A stretch of DNA of 64,000 bases from Hellea sp. (GTDB lineage: Bacteria > Pseudomonadota > Alphaproteobacteria > Caulobacterales > Maricaulaceae): positions 62,001 through 126,000 of the forward strand of contig JAHDEZ010000001.1 in NCBI GenBank assembly GCA_020628425.1, in the 5' to 3' direction. The notes under the pieces are model-generated. The model made no database searches. It saw only the letters and a list, made by a program, of their open reading frames with translations, and had not been told where the DNA came from. Both the position numbers and the translations under genes were made by a program. This document shows, in pieces, positions 9,903 to 19,905 of this stretch; the stretch's first letter is position 1, and the number at the start of each line of letters is the position of its first letter.

Positions 9903-11315
9903 TTATCCCCCTGCGGCATCCAGGGCTTCGGCCAGTTCTTTTTCAAGATTGAAATAGCGGGCCCGGTCCCAGAAGGCCGGGCGGGCGATACCGGTAGATT
10001 TATGTTCACCGATAATATTACCCTGTGCGTCTTCGCCGTCCATTTCATAAACAATCAAATCCTGCGTGACGATGACGTCACCTTCCATTCCAATGACTTC
10101 GGTCACTTTTGTAATACGCCGCGATCCATCCCGCAAACGTGCCGCCTGAACTATGACATCAACAGAGCCGACGATCATTTCTCGGATGGTCTTAGCCGGA
10201 AGGCTAAAGCCCCCCATGGTGATCATGGATTCCAGGCGAGATAAGGCTTCGCGGGGTGAGTTTGCGTGAAGAGTACCCATGGAACCGTCGTGACCTGTGT
10301 TCATTGCCTGTAAAAGGTCAAAGGCTTCTGGCCCTCGGACCTCACCCACAATAATGCGTTCCGGTCTCATCCGAAGACAGTTTTTAACCAAATCCGCCAT
10401 TGATACCTTACCTTTGCCTTCAAGATTAGGTGGGCGAGTTTCAAGGCGGACAACATGAGGCTGTTGCAATTGCAATTCGGCGGCATCTTCACAGGTGATA
10501 ATCCGCTCATCCGGATGAATAAAACCCGTTAAACAATTTAAAAGCGTCGTTTTACCAGAACCTGTACCACCAGAAATAACAATATTACATTGGCATGCCC
10601 CGATAATTTGCAGGACCTTCGCACCGGCAGGGGAAATGGATTTGAAATTCACTAAATCCTCAAGCTTAAGCTTATCCTTTTTAAATTTACGAATTGTCAG
10701 TGCAGGCCCGTCAATCGATAACGGTGGCGCGATAACGTTAACACGTGAACCATCTAGTAAGCGCGCGTCACAGATTGGGCTGGCTTCGTCAACACGACGT
10801 CCCACCTGAGACACAATCCGCTGACAAATATTCATCAGCTGCTGATTATCTCGGAAACGGATATTGGTTTTCTGCATCTTGCCATTGGCTTCAATGAAAA
10901 CATGCTTAGCACCATTGACCATAATATCGGCAATATCGTCCCGGGCTAAAAGCGGCTCTAAAGGGCCGTAACCCAGAATATCGTCACAAATTTCACTTAT
11001 GAGTTGATTTTGTTCGGCAACGGACAGACGTACATTTCGAATCGCGATAATTTCATCAACAATGACCCGGATTTCCTGGCGCGCTCGGTCAGGCTGCATA
11101 CCCGCAAGGGCAGATACGTCAATGGTTTCAAACAAGGCATTAAAAATAGTCGCCTTGGTTTCATAGTACTCTTCAGATCGGTCGGAACTCGTCGAGGCCG
11201 CCGATGTGGAGGCTTGCGGCGCCGGCTGAGCAACCTCAACTGGTTTAGGAGATTCGACCTTTGCAGGCTCCGGTGCGCTTAGCGCGGCATTGTTCGATTG
11301 CCTTTTCCCAAACAT
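9903..11315 (-). CDS. cpaF: Tad/Cpa pilus assembly ATPase CpaF (TadA)
   Basis: Walker [68 protein letters not shown]. Confidence 0.97.
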   Translation of the reverse strand: MFGKRQSNNAALSAPEPAKVESPKPVEVAQPAPQASTSAASTSSDRSEEYYETKATIFNALFETIDVSALAGMQPDRARQEIRVIVDEIIAIRNVRLSVAEQNQLISEICDDILGYGPLEPLLARDDIADIMVNGAKHVFIEANGKMQKTNIRFRDNQQLMNICQRIVSQVGRRVDEASPICDARLLDGSRVNVIAPPLSIDGPALTIRKFKKDKLKLEDLVNFKSISPAGAKVLQIIGACQCNIVISGGTGSGKTTLLNCLTGFIHPDERIITCEDAAELQLQQPHVVRLETRPPNLEGKGKVSMADLVKNCLRMRPERIIVGEVRGPEAFDLLQAMNTGHDGSMGTLHANSPREALSRLESMITMGGFSLPAKTIREMIVGSVDVIVQAARLRDGSRRITKVTEVIGMEGDVIVTQDLIVYEMDGEDAQGNIIGEHKSTGIARPAFWDRARYFNLEKELAEALDAAGG

Positions 11316-11321
11316 GAGCGG

Positions 11322-12977
11322 TTATTTCCTTTTCTTAAACTTGGAAAATAACGATTTAGACTGAGCTTCAGGTGCACTGGCTGCGGCCTTGGCGGCACGT
11401 CCGGACTTCCGGCTCTTACGCTTGGCAGCATTCTCTGGAACGCCTACAAACGAACCGGTCTTAATACGATTAGCAATATATGTCAGGCCGTTCACGGTTG
11501 ACTGGGCCGACTTTACATCGGTCAACATCTTGCCGTCATTGGCAGCCTCGAAAAATCCATCTGGATCAAACGGCACAACGAGAGACGGCTCCAATCCAAT
11601 CGCAGCACTGAAATCTTTGACCGAAATCTCGTGCCCTTTGGAACGACCCACCTGGTTTAAAATTAGTATTGGCGCCGCGTCATTGGGGCGTTCGGCTTTA
11701 AGGTAATCGATAAGATTTTTTGTGTTACGCAAATTCGCCAGATCGCTGGTTGCTGTAATAATGACATCATCAGCACCAATCAAAACATTGCGCGTCCACT
11801 CGCACCAGTAATGAGGCAGATCCAGTATGGATACCGGACTGATCTTGCGCACACTCCTTACAACGGTTTCGAAGGCCTCTGAATTCATAATCGGATCCCC
11901 CTCAAGTGTTGCCGATGCCGGCAAAATGGAGAGCTTTGCTGTGTGTCTGAGCATAATCCGGTCCAGAAGTGTGTCATCGAGACGCTCTGGTTGCGACAAG
12001 GCTTCTTCTAAGCCCTGCGTCGCATCATAAGCAAAATCCAAACCGGTCGTTCCCCAGGATGAATCCAAATCAACCAGAGCTGTTTCTTGCTGAATGCGTT
12101 CTGACAAACACCAAGCGACATTATGGGCTAAAGTCGAAGACCCAACACCGCCTTTGGCGCCAAAGAAGGCCGCAACCCGCCCCATAAACGGCTTCTCCGG
12201 ATCTACAAAATGTTCAGAAATCGTCCTGATCAGGCTAAGCGGATGGAAAGGTGGAACGATATAATCACTGACACCTTTTTCCAAAAGCTGACGGTATAAT
12301 TTGATATCATTTGTTGCGCCAATCATGATCAGCTTAGTGCCCGCATCACAGACAGAAGCCAGCTGATCCAATTGTGCGAATAGTTCGTTACCACGCATGC
12401 CGGATTCAATCAGGATCAAAGCCGGGGTGCTTTCTTTATGATAGAAATCCAGAGCGGCTGGTAAGCCACCCATGAAAATCTTCAAATTTGTTCGTTTCAT
12501 CCGCCAATCACGAGACATCTCGTGAATGGCACCAGCTGTCTCAGACCGCTCACAAAATGCCTGAATCGCAATATTTGGGAGGGCAACTTCACCCCCCTCA
12601 CCATATGGCTCTGGAGACGGTGGTTGAAAACCGGGGGCCTGAACGCCTGCCATGGGCATAGTTGAAGATGCCATTGGCGATGATGGCATTGGCATTCCGG
12701 GTTGAGCACCAGGTACCGGCATCGGCATGCCTTGACCCGGATGTGGGGCGGGTGCCATTTGACCAGGAACAGGAGCAACCGGTGGGGCCATTGGTGCCGG
12801 TGCATGAGGCATAGGTGCCTGTTGCGGGACACCCTGCGGCATTGCTTGTGGCGGCTGACCATAAGGAGACGGCATTGGAGCCGCGACCGGAACACCCGGC
12901 ATTGGCGGCGCCGGCATAGGCTGAGGCGCGGGTACCGGTTGCGGAGCTGGCGGTGGTAGTTGAGAAGGATTTGTCAT
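11322..12977 (-). CDS. cpaE: Pilus assembly protein CpaE (TadZ), receiver-like plus ParA/MinD ATPase domain, Pro/Met/Gln-rich N-terminus
   Basis: FFGAKGGVGSSTLAHNVAWCLSE deviant Walker A; LVDLDSSWGTTGLDFAYD; genomic context. Confidence 0.93.
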   Translation of the reverse strand: MTNPSQLPPPAPQPVPAPQPMPAPPMPGVPVAAPMPSPYGQPPQAMPQGVPQQAPMPHAPAPMAPPVAPVPGQMAPAPHPGQGMPMPVPGAQPGMPMPSSPMASSTMPMAGVQAPGFQPPSPEPYGEGGEVALPNIAIQAFCERSETAGAIHEMSRDWRMKRTNLKIFMGGLPAALDFYHKESTPALILIESGMRGNELFAQLDQLASVCDAGTKLIMIGATNDIKLYRQLLEKGVSDYIVPPFHPLSLIRTISEHFVDPEKPFMGRVAAFFGAKGGVGSSTLAHNVAWCLSERIQQETALVDLDSSWGTTGLDFAYDATQGLEEALSQPERLDDTLLDRIMLRHTAKLSILPASATLEGDPIMNSEAFETVVRSVRKISPVSILDLPHYWCEWTRNVLIGADDVIITATSDLANLRNTKNLIDYLKAERPNDAAPILILNQVGRSKGHEISVKDFSAAIGLEPSLVVPFDPDGFFEAANDGKMLTDVKSAQSTVNGLTYIANRIKTGSFVGVPENAAKRKSRKSGRAAKAAASAPEAQSKSLFSKFKKRK

Positions 12978-12996
12978 TATTTCACAGCCTGTCAGT

Positions 12997-13689
12997 CTAG
13001 TCAGTCGAAGAGATGGATTGGTTAGGCGGAATCACCGAAGCCGGGCTTTCACCTTTTATATATTTGTCATAAACGGTCATCCGACGTCGCATGTCCGCTG
13101 GGGCCATATCGTAAGGGTGCAGGAATTGTGAGTAGTCCTGAACCATGGCAGCCAAATTGGCATTCTGGCTACAGCCAAACTCGTGATAAGGCTGATTGTT
13201 ATAAGTCCGCGTTAGATCAGTTCGAATTGTACAATCCTGAGGCAATGTCTTGAGACGACGATAGGAAATAACCACGGGGGCGGGCTGACCTGGACGGGAT
13301 TGATACTGTCCTTCTTGAATAGGCGCACCCGCCATGCCGATTTCAGCCATGAGATTTTGAACAACACCGCGGGTCTGGACGACACCAGCGGAGCTGTGAG
13401 CTGGGAGATTCATATAGAGCGGGCCATCACCAAACCGGCCATATCCGCTTAAAAAGCCCGCCACAGCCTGCTGATCCCGAGCGGAAAGAGACATGCCGTC
13501 AGGACGCGAGTAAAGCTCTAAACGCTCAATAGATTCAGCGATCTGAATCGGGTTTTTTCTAAAGAGGGGCGGCTCGCTTTGCATCGGCGTTGCACAACCA
13601 GCCAGAAAAACAACCGTACCCGCCAAGAGGCTCGTTTTCATTTTCATGCTCAATTTCACCATGTCGTTCCCCTTTCTATCAGTCAACAA
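12997..13689 (-). CDS. cpaD: Pilus assembly lipoprotein CpaD
   Basis: VVFLAGCATPMQSEPP lipobox; FGCSQNANLAAMVQDYSQFLHPYDMAPADMRRRMTVYDKYIKGE. Confidence 0.93.
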   Translation of the reverse strand: MLTDRKGNDMVKLSMKMKTSLLAGTVVFLAGCATPMQSEPPLFRKNPIQIAESIERLELYSRPDGMSLSARDQQAVAGFLSGYGRFGDGPLYMNLPAHSSAGVVQTRGVVQNLMAEIGMAGAPIQEGQYQSRPGQPAPVVISYRRLKTLPQDCTIRTDLTRTYNNQPYHEFGCSQNANLAAMVQDYSQFLHPYDMAPADMRRRMTVYDKYIKGESPASVIPPNQSISSTD

Positions 13690-15157
13690 TGTGACCGAAG
13701 GTTCCTGTATTTGAGGTACCGGTTACATTTTTCGCCGCGTCTCCGTAGACCTTGTTGATAGTCCCCAAGAGAATGGAATCTTTGTCATTAGATGGAACAA
13801 AGCTGTCGAGTGGCGTCTGCAAATTATCCGGATGTGTTGGGTCCACCAGATAAGGCGTCACGATTATGACCAGCTCTGTCTGTGTGGTCAGGTCGTCCCG
13901 ACTACGGAAGGCTGCACCGACCAGTGGGAGGTCTTTCGCCCCCGGAATACCGTCAACAGATTGACGTGCTTCTTCGCGGATAAGCCCAGCGATAACCAAG
14001 CTGCCACCTGCCGGAAGTTCAACGACGGTGTTTGCTCTACGAATTCTTAGACCTAGGATATCTGATGAGACCCCCCCCGTTTCAAATGAACCTTCAGTTG
14101 TCGGCTCTGAAACCTCAGTAGAAATATTTAGAGAGATACGACCTTCGCTAAGCACGACCGGTGTAAAGCCCAAAGCAACACCATAAGGCTTAAATTCAAA
14201 CTCCCTTTGAACACGGCCCTGATCATCGACGAAGACATTTGTCAAAAGCGGGAACTCACCACCCACTAGGAAGTTCGCCGTTTCACCGGAAATGGCCGCC
14301 AAAGTCGGCTCAGCAAGGGTTCTAATAAGACCGACGCGCTCCAATGCATCAAATGCACCCGTAATCCGATCTAGCGCCCCGCCAAGGTCAAGATTGAAGT
14401 TACCGGCAAGACCGGCACCAGTCTGCAAGGCATTGTTTGATAACAGAGAAACTGTCGACCCGCCGCCTAATTCGCCGATAGCATTCAAATTAATACCCAT
14501 TTGCTTGGATACACTGCGCTGCATTTCGACCATTCTAACTTTAAGAAGGACCTGGTCCTTACCTTCGACAGTCATCATATTGACGATCTGACCCGCATCG
14601 CCGCCACCGCCTGTATTTTCCCCGAGCCACATATTGGCTATCGCTGCGACTTTGTCAGCTACAGCCGCATTAGGGACGCGCCCGGTCAGCAAAAGATTGT
14701 TATTTACCGCCTGAACCTCGACCTGAGCCCCTTCAGCATGCTGCGCTATCAAGGACTTAAGACCGTTGAGGTCTCGTTCAACCCGAATTTCCAGCGTGAG
14801 GATTTCTTCATTATTACTGCCATAAAAATAAACATTCGTTTGACCGACTTTGCGACCAATCAAAACTGTTCGGTGCTGTGTATGTGGCATCGCTTCAACA
14901 ACGGACGGATCAGCAACAATCACATCCATCATGGGCACAGGGAGTTCTACTGTAGTGGATTTACCAAAAGGCAGAACAATTGACCTTGTGACGGCACTCT
15001 GTCCTGGCAGTTGAATATTGATACCATCACTGGCTTGTGACTGAATATATGAATACGTCCTGTCACCCGCATTCGCCGTCCCTGCAATCAAAGCCGCAGA
15101 TGTTAAAATCAGGCCTGTTTTCAGGGCAAATTTTCTGATGTCAAAGTTTCTCATCAT
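13679..15157 (-). CDS. cpaC: Tad pilus secretin CpaC (RcpA)
   Basis: N-terminal pilus domain VIVADPSVVEAMPHTQHRTVLIGRKVGQTNVYFYG; secretin ETANFLVGGEFPL...GVALGFTPVVLSEGRISLNISTEVSE...LVIAGLIREEARQSVDGIPGAKDLPLVGAAFRS. Confidence 0.97.
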   Translation of the reverse strand: MMRNFDIRKFALKTGLILTSAALIAGTANAGDRTYSYIQSQASDGINIQLPGQSAVTRSIVLPFGKSTTVELPVPMMDVIVADPSVVEAMPHTQHRTVLIGRKVGQTNVYFYGSNNEEILTLEIRVERDLNGLKSLIAQHAEGAQVEVQAVNNNLLLTGRVPNAAVADKVAAIANMWLGENTGGGGDAGQIVNMMTVEGKDQVLLKVRMVEMQRSVSKQMGINLNAIGELGGGSTVSLLSNNALQTGAGLAGNFNLDLGGALDRITGAFDALERVGLIRTLAEPTLAAISGETANFLVGGEFPLLTNVFVDDQGRVQREFEFKPYGVALGFTPVVLSEGRISLNISTEVSEPTTEGSFETGGVSSDILGLRIRRANTVVELPAGGSLVIAGLIREEARQSVDGIPGAKDLPLVGAAFRSRDDLTTQTELVIIVTPYLVDPTHPDNLQTPLDSFVPSNDKDSILLGTINKVYGDAAKNVTGTSNTGTFGHIVD

Positions 15158-16014
15158 TATTGTCCTCTGATTGCAACCTGAGAAGGTTGACCATCCCGAT
15201 ATATGACAAGTGAAGATACTTCGCCGCCGTTACTGCTTTTGACAGTTGCGTGGCTTCTTCCGGGTACAGACCCTTTGCCAAGTGGGCGCAGCGTCAGGCT
15301 AAGATCGCCCTGCGCTACAGATTGCTGTAAAACTTCCGCGTCGTCTTGTGTCAGCTCGAAGGTCGCTGTTGAGCCGATAACAGCTGGGCCGGCTTCTGTG
15401 CTGGTAGAGAATGTCTGGTCGATCGCCAAAACACGAACATTTTCAAAGATTGTCTGAGATACGAACCGTTTCGACCCTTGAGACGCCCCTTGCAGACTAC
15501 TAATCGAGCTAGTCAGGATAATATCGACATGGTCACCGGGCTGAATAAAGCCGCCAGCGGCTGTATCAACAGAAATCCGAGTTGTAACGGCACGCATACC
15601 GGGGCTCAACAGGGCTGACATGACGCTCTTCTCACCAGGCATAACGATTTTCCGGCTGGAAATCGGATCTTCAGCGAAAAACTCTGCCTTAGCAACACCG
15701 CCAATGAAGGCTTCCATAGCCTGAGGGTTCGAATCCTTTGTGACGTGGTTCGCCAATAAAGCCTCTGACGGCCAAGGGCGCCAACTCATATGGCTCTCAT
15801 TCAAGCGTGTTCCGAAGGATATATCTGTACTGGCAACCAGAATGTCTGTGTACTGAACTCTTTCAACAACCTCAGTCACCTGTTGTGGCGGTGGAGGCGG
15901 TGCCGCTTTGGGTGTTCCCATCTTCCGCAACTGCAGAAAAATCAGTGGCACCAATATTATCATCAAAATGAGCAGTATCAGTCGTCTTTTATCCATGATC
16001 TGAACTTCCCTCAA
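15157..16014 (-). CDS. cpaB: Flp pilus assembly protein CpaB (RcpC)
   Basis: SAF-domain like; MSALLSPGMRAVTTRISVDTAAGGFIQPGDHVDIILT. Confidence 0.95.
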   Translation of the reverse strand: MREVQIMDKRRLILLILMIILVPLIFLQLRKMGTPKAAPPPPPQQVTEVVERVQYTDILVASTDISFGTRLNESHMSWRPWPSEALLANHVTKDSNPQAMEAFIGGVAKAEFFAEDPISSRKIVMPGEKSVMSALLSPGMRAVTTRISVDTAAGGFIQPGDHVDIILTSSISSLQGASQGSKRFVSQTIFENVRVLAIDQTFSTSTEAGPAVIGSTATFELTQDDAEVLQQSVAQGDLSLTLRPLGKGSVPGRSHATVKSSNGGEVSSLVIYRDGQPSQVAIRGQ

Positions 16015-16111
16015 TAACCGTTCAATTATGTTCCCGACCCTTTTTTAGGCGCGGAAACCATAAAGCATGGTTAATTTTTAGGAATCTTCGGCAAAGAAAA
16101 GGTTAACAAGA

Positions 16112-16618
16112 CTAGCTTAATAGCGCTGCAGCCCGGAAAATTTCACTATTTAGCAGGGCGAAGATGCCTCCAAAGGCCAATGCCAGGCCATAGGGCATGT
16201 CATTTTGCACTTTTACGAGCTTATACATCCAATCTGTCCCGAGCACTGTGACAGGGATATATTTCCGGCAACAAAGGATCAGAGCTGAAATCAATCCACC
16301 GGCAATGGCCGTCCAGACCACATAAAACAATAAATCCGGCCATTGCCAGAAAAAGGAGGTGGCTGCCATTAGCTTTGCGTCGCCACCACCCAGCCAACCG
16401 CCAGCAAACATAGCAAAGCCAAACAGGAATACGGTTGTACCAACCAAAAGGTGCTCACCAAACATTGACCAGCTTTCCATGACAAATGGTGAAATGACGA
16501 GGAAGCCCACAATCAGAAAAAGACTTATCCAATTTGGGATAGTCATGGTCGTCGCATCACTCCAAGCTGCGGAGAGCATGGCAAAGACAAAAATAGCGAA
16601 AAGGATAAATGTAATCAT
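16112..16618 (-). CDS. cpaA: Prepilin peptidase CpaA (TadV, A24 family)
   Basis: AAWSDATTMTIPNWISLFLIVGF and GGWLGGGDAKLMAATSFFW catalytic Asp motifs. Confidence 0.95.
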   Translation of the reverse strand: MITFILFAIFVFAMLSAAWSDATTMTIPNWISLFLIVGFLVISPFVMESWSMFGEHLLVGTTVFLFGFAMFAGGWLGGGDAKLMAATSFFWQWPDLLFYVVWTAIAGGLISALILCCRKYIPVTVLGTDWMYKLVKVQNDMPYGLALAFGGIFALLNSEIFRAAALLS

Positions 16619-16713
16619 CGCTGTTGAATCCTGATGTCGACTGTTGAACCTTTCTTAGCGCAACAGAGTTAACGTCCCGTTTCTAAAGGAATTTTTCTCT
16701 GGGATCTGGGCAT

Positions 16714-16740
16714 AAAAAAACCGCCCCGAAGGGCGGTTTA
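16714..16740 (-). terminator. Rho-independent terminator/attenuator between flp pilin and cpaA
   Basis: AACCGCCC-CGAA-GGGCGGTT hairpin; T-tract on minus strand (TTTTTTT). Confidence 0.8.
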
Positions 16741-16761
16741 AATCTGTTATCGACCGGCGAA

Positions 16762-16932
16762 TTATGCGCCGTCGACCTCGCCAGCGATGAAGCTGAACTT
16801 TTGGTTCAGAGATGTACCCAGAGCCTGAGCACCAATGATGATAGCGATAGCGATCAGAGCGGCGATAAGACCGTACTCAATAGCAGTTGCACCAGATTCG
16901 TCTTTAATAAAACGAGAAACCAACTTTTGCAT
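16762..16932 (-). CDS. flp: Flp/PilA-type pilin (56 aa; below the ORF-track cutoff)
   Basis: Minus-strand translation MQKLVSRFIKDESGATAIEYGLIAALIAIAIIIGAQALGTSLNQKFSFIAGEVDGA, classical Flp motif G-ATAIEYGLIA. Confidence 0.97.
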   Translation of the reverse strand: MQKLVSRFIKDESGATAIEYGLIAALIAIAIIIGAQALGTSLNQKFSFIAGEVDGA

Positions 16933-17251
16933 AACTTACTCCCACGTATGCGTTAGAGGAATTGTCCTCACAGGGCCAATCCCTGTTAAAACTGCTTATA
17001 GGGGTCACGCGTTACAATCTCTTTAAAGAGTATAGTAAAGAAAACCTTATTTTTTCAGTTGTTTAGCTTCCATTCACTTATCGGATAAATGTGGCGTAAT
17101 TATGCCCAATTCCGCTTAAAAAAACGCCCCTATATATATAAAGCCACTTATTTTGACGGCGGTTCCACTCCAAACTCCGTTTTATCAACGATTTATAAAC
17201 GCTTGATTCACTATGTTGGGGGAAATTCGCTTAAACTAGAGGACCACTGCG

Positions 17252-17809
17252 ATGGTTTCGACAAAAAATTTACTCAAAACAGGCATTTGTTTTGCTGCAA
17301 TGGTGGTAAGCGCTCACGCTCAGGCTGGCGACTTTAGCGGAACTTATAGCGTTGAGCTTAATAAGACAGAAATCGTTCGTTTGAGTGAACCAGCGGCGGC
17401 TGTTGTCATCGGCAATCCCAAAATTGCCGATGTATCTGTACACTCCAGCGATACTGTTTTTGTATTAGGACGCGGATATGGCCAAACGAATCTGATCATT
17501 CTGAATTCGAACGGCGATACAATTATGGATGCCGACATCCAGGTTGTGGCTCCGATTTCTGTTGGGAATGTCCGACTTTATGAAGGTCGTAACAGGTCCA
17601 CCTTTAGCTGTGCACCAAATTGCCTCCCGTCTCCGGTCCTGGGAGATTCTGTAGAGTTTGTTGTTTTGAATACACCGGAAACCCGTGAAATCAGTACTAC
17701 GATGATTAGCGGTCCAATTACCCGACCTCAAAACATAGTCGGTATGGCTGTCGAGACAGAACCTGAATTTTCCGAAGATGATCCACGTCGACCTTATTTT
17801 CCAGAATAA
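17252..17809 (+). CDS. Standalone pilus-assembly/secretin N-terminal-domain protein, secreted
   Basis: Signal peptide; LSEPAAAVVIGNPKIADVSVHSSDTVFVLGRGYGQTNLIILNSNGDTI matches the N-domain of CpaC; no secretin domain. Confidence 0.82.
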   Translation: MVSTKNLLKTGICFAAMVVSAHAQAGDFSGTYSVELNKTEIVRLSEPAAAVVIGNPKIADVSVHSSDTVFVLGRGYGQTNLIILNSNGDTIMDADIQVVAPISVGNVRLYEGRNRSTFSCAPNCLPSPVLGDSVEFVVLNTPETREISTTMISGPITRPQNIVGMAVETEPEFSEDDPRRPYFPE

Positions 17810-17898
17810 GTCACGTTTACCTCCGGTTAACGATAACCTTTCTCATAAAATAAATCATTTTTAGCTATTAATCCGCGGAATTAGTTCTGCGGGGAAAT

Positions 17899-18465
17899 AT
17901 GACTAGACGTTATCGTAAGTGGCTGAATAAATATAAAAACAATAATGACGGTGCGACAGCCATTGAATTTGCTATCTTGGCCGTGCCTTTTATGGCCTTG
18001 CTTTTTTCCATTGTAGAACTGGCCATTGTTTTCTTTATTAGTTCAACGCTCACATATGCCATGAACGAAGCCGCCCGTGATATTCGGACCGGTGAATTTC
18101 AGTCGACTTGTGGAACAGCAGAGACGTTCAAAACTGCTGTTTGTGATAATATGAGTACATTGGGGAATTGCGATAACCTGCGGATTGACGTCGTGACCTC
18201 TCCTAGCGGTACATTCCAACCAAATCTGTTGCCGCCTCCAACGCCAATCGAAGATCCCGACAATCCTGGGACGCCGCTCGTCCCCGTAGACGAATACATG
18301 AGCACAGGCCCCCGCGACGTTGTCGTTGTTCGCGCTCAATATTACCACAAATTGGCTTTCCCAGGCAAATTTACACGGCTGTCCAATCAACCTGGAAATA
18401 ATCGCCTGATAACATCATCAACAGCTTTCCGAAATGAGCCATTCCCGCAAGGATCCTGCGCATGA
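17899..18465 (+). CDS. TadE-like pilus assembly protein
   Basis: NNDGATAIEFAILAVPFMALLFSIVELAIVFF N-terminal TadE motif. Confidence 0.92.
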   Translation: MTRRYRKWLNKYKNNNDGATAIEFAILAVPFMALLFSIVELAIVFFISSTLTYAMNEAARDIRTGEFQSTCGTAETFKTAVCDNMSTLGNCDNLRIDVVTSPSGTFQPNLLPPPTPIEDPDNPGTPLVPVDEYMSTGPRDVVVVRAQYYHKLAFPGKFTRLSNQPGNNRLITSSTAFRNEPFPQGSCA

Positions 18466-19121
18466 CTTTAAAGACCAAATTACTAAGCACTATTGCTAAC
18501 CGTTTCCCAACTTTTGTAAAATTACGGGAAGATGAAGACGGCATCGCAGCTATTGAGTTTGCTTTGATTGCCCCAATTATGATTATCTTATATTTTGGGA
18601 TGTCCGAGATTGCTATGGGCATTATGGCAGACCGTGGCGTGTCTCATGCGACGGCCGTAACAGCGGACCTTACAACACAACTCCCAACCTATAATACAAA
18701 CGAAATTGCGGATATTATGACAGCTACGGTTGCAGTTCTTGGTGTTCCAGACTCCAAGCTGAATGAAGTCTCCATTGAGCTCAACAGCTATCAGAAAATG
18801 ACAGACGGCACCGTCAATCGTGTTGGTTATGCCTTATTGGGTGACGCCATTTCTACAGGTGCCGGAGCGACTTACGACCCAGAAGTTCTGAGCGATCAGA
18901 TGTTCAATGCTCAGTCCGGCGTTGTGGTTGCACGCATTAATTACAAATATACGCCGTCAACCTTTTGGTTCCTGGAGAATATGACCATGGCAGAAACCTT
19001 GGTAATGAAACCAAGAAAATCTGTGAATGTACCCTTTGACGAAGGTGGCGCGAATAGCTTTACCTGCTCTGTTGGAACGGACCGACTTGTCACCTGTTCC
19101 GTTTCGGCTTCGTCCGTTTAA
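18462..19121 (+). CDS. TadE/TadG-family pseudopilin-like protein
   Basis: EDGIAAIEFALIAPIMIILYFGMSEIAMGIMADRGVSHATAVTADLTTQ; ATGA overlap with upstream gene. Confidence 0.9.
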   Translation: MTLKTKLLSTIANRFPTFVKLREDEDGIAAIEFALIAPIMIILYFGMSEIAMGIMADRGVSHATAVTADLTTQLPTYNTNEIADIMTATVAVLGVPDSKLNEVSIELNSYQKMTDGTVNRVGYALLGDAISTGAGATYDPEVLSDQMFNAQSGVVVARINYKYTPSTFWFLENMTMAETLVMKPRKSVNVPFDEGGANSFTCSVGTDRLVTCSVSASSV

Positions 19122-19891
19122 GTTACCAGATATTGGCGTCGAATAGCGTCAATATTCGAATTCGGAACTTTTAAAACGTTCAAAATATAATCATTGAATG
19201 GTCCCATGGCAGATAGAGCGGCTTCCAGATAGACTGGCTCCACGCCAAACATCGGGCGCAAGGCTTCTGGGTCTATAGGACGTCCAAATCTTTGGGACAT
19301 GAACTTTGCTGCTGGCTCCAAAAAGCTATCAACATCGACCGCTTTCATGGTCAACATATAGTCCTTCATGATATCATCATCATTCATACCGAGAAGCTTT
19401 TGAATAATCGCCACAAGCGTTCCGGTTCTATCCTTGCCCGCCGCACAGTGTACTACGAGCGGCGTCCCCTGCTCCGCCATGTGTGAAATCGTCCTCGAAA
19501 ATATTTCAACGAATTTGGGATTATTGGCACGGTCCGTATAGGATCCGATCATATATTCACGGGCATCTTGCGGTTTCTCGAGCCGCTCTTTCAAGAACAT
19601 TTCGTGGGGCGCATATTCCGGGGCCGTCTCAGGCTCTACCATAGTATAAGTCAAGATATCTTCAGGGGAAGGATAACGATTGGGTTGTCTTTTTTGCTCG
19701 GGTTTATGTCGCAGATCGACAACAAGGCCAAGACTCAACGCTTCCACGAAATCCTTATCCTCTGGACCAGTTTCATTGAAATGAGCCGACCGAAAAAGCT
19801 TTCCCTGAACAAGCTCACGCCCGTCCAGTCCATTGTAACCCCCAAAATCTCTGAAATTCCGGATCGTTTTTAAGGGATAAATTTCTGGCAT
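19118..19891 (-). CDS. Tyrosine/dual-specificity protein phosphatase family
   Basis: P-loop HCAAGKDRTGTLVAI; NFRDFGGY N-terminal motif. Confidence 0.9.
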   Translation of the reverse strand: MPEIYPLKTIRNFRDFGGYNGLDGRELVQGKLFRSAHFNETGPEDKDFVEALSLGLVVDLRHKPEQKRQPNRYPSPEDILTYTMVEPETAPEYAPHEMFLKERLEKPQDAREYMIGSYTDRANNPKFVEIFSRTISHMAEQGTPLVVHCAAGKDRTGTLVAIIQKLLGMNDDDIMKDYMLTMKAVDVDSFLEPAAKFMSQRFGRPIDPEALRPMFGVEPVYLEAALSAMGPFNDYILNVLKVPNSNIDAIRRQYLVT

Positions 19892-19905
19892 GAGGCTTTA
19901 AAGCC

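Noticed and set aside
12497-12959. Arg/His-rich ORFs on both strands over the cpaE N-terminus
   Set aside because: Frame-shifted readings of the Pro-rich low-complexity region.
14071-14078. Eight-base C/G homopolymers in cpaC (also in the GFA gene at 36044 and the M1 peptidase at 43593) as phase-variation tracts
   Set aside because: All frames are intact, and the M1 tract encodes a family-typical KGGG segment; 8-mers alone are weak evidence of contingency loci.
15724-15737. T-loop-like GGGTTCGAATCC, as in a tRNA
   Set aside because: Lies inside the cpaB coding sequence; no acceptor stem, D-arm or anticodon arm can be folded around it.
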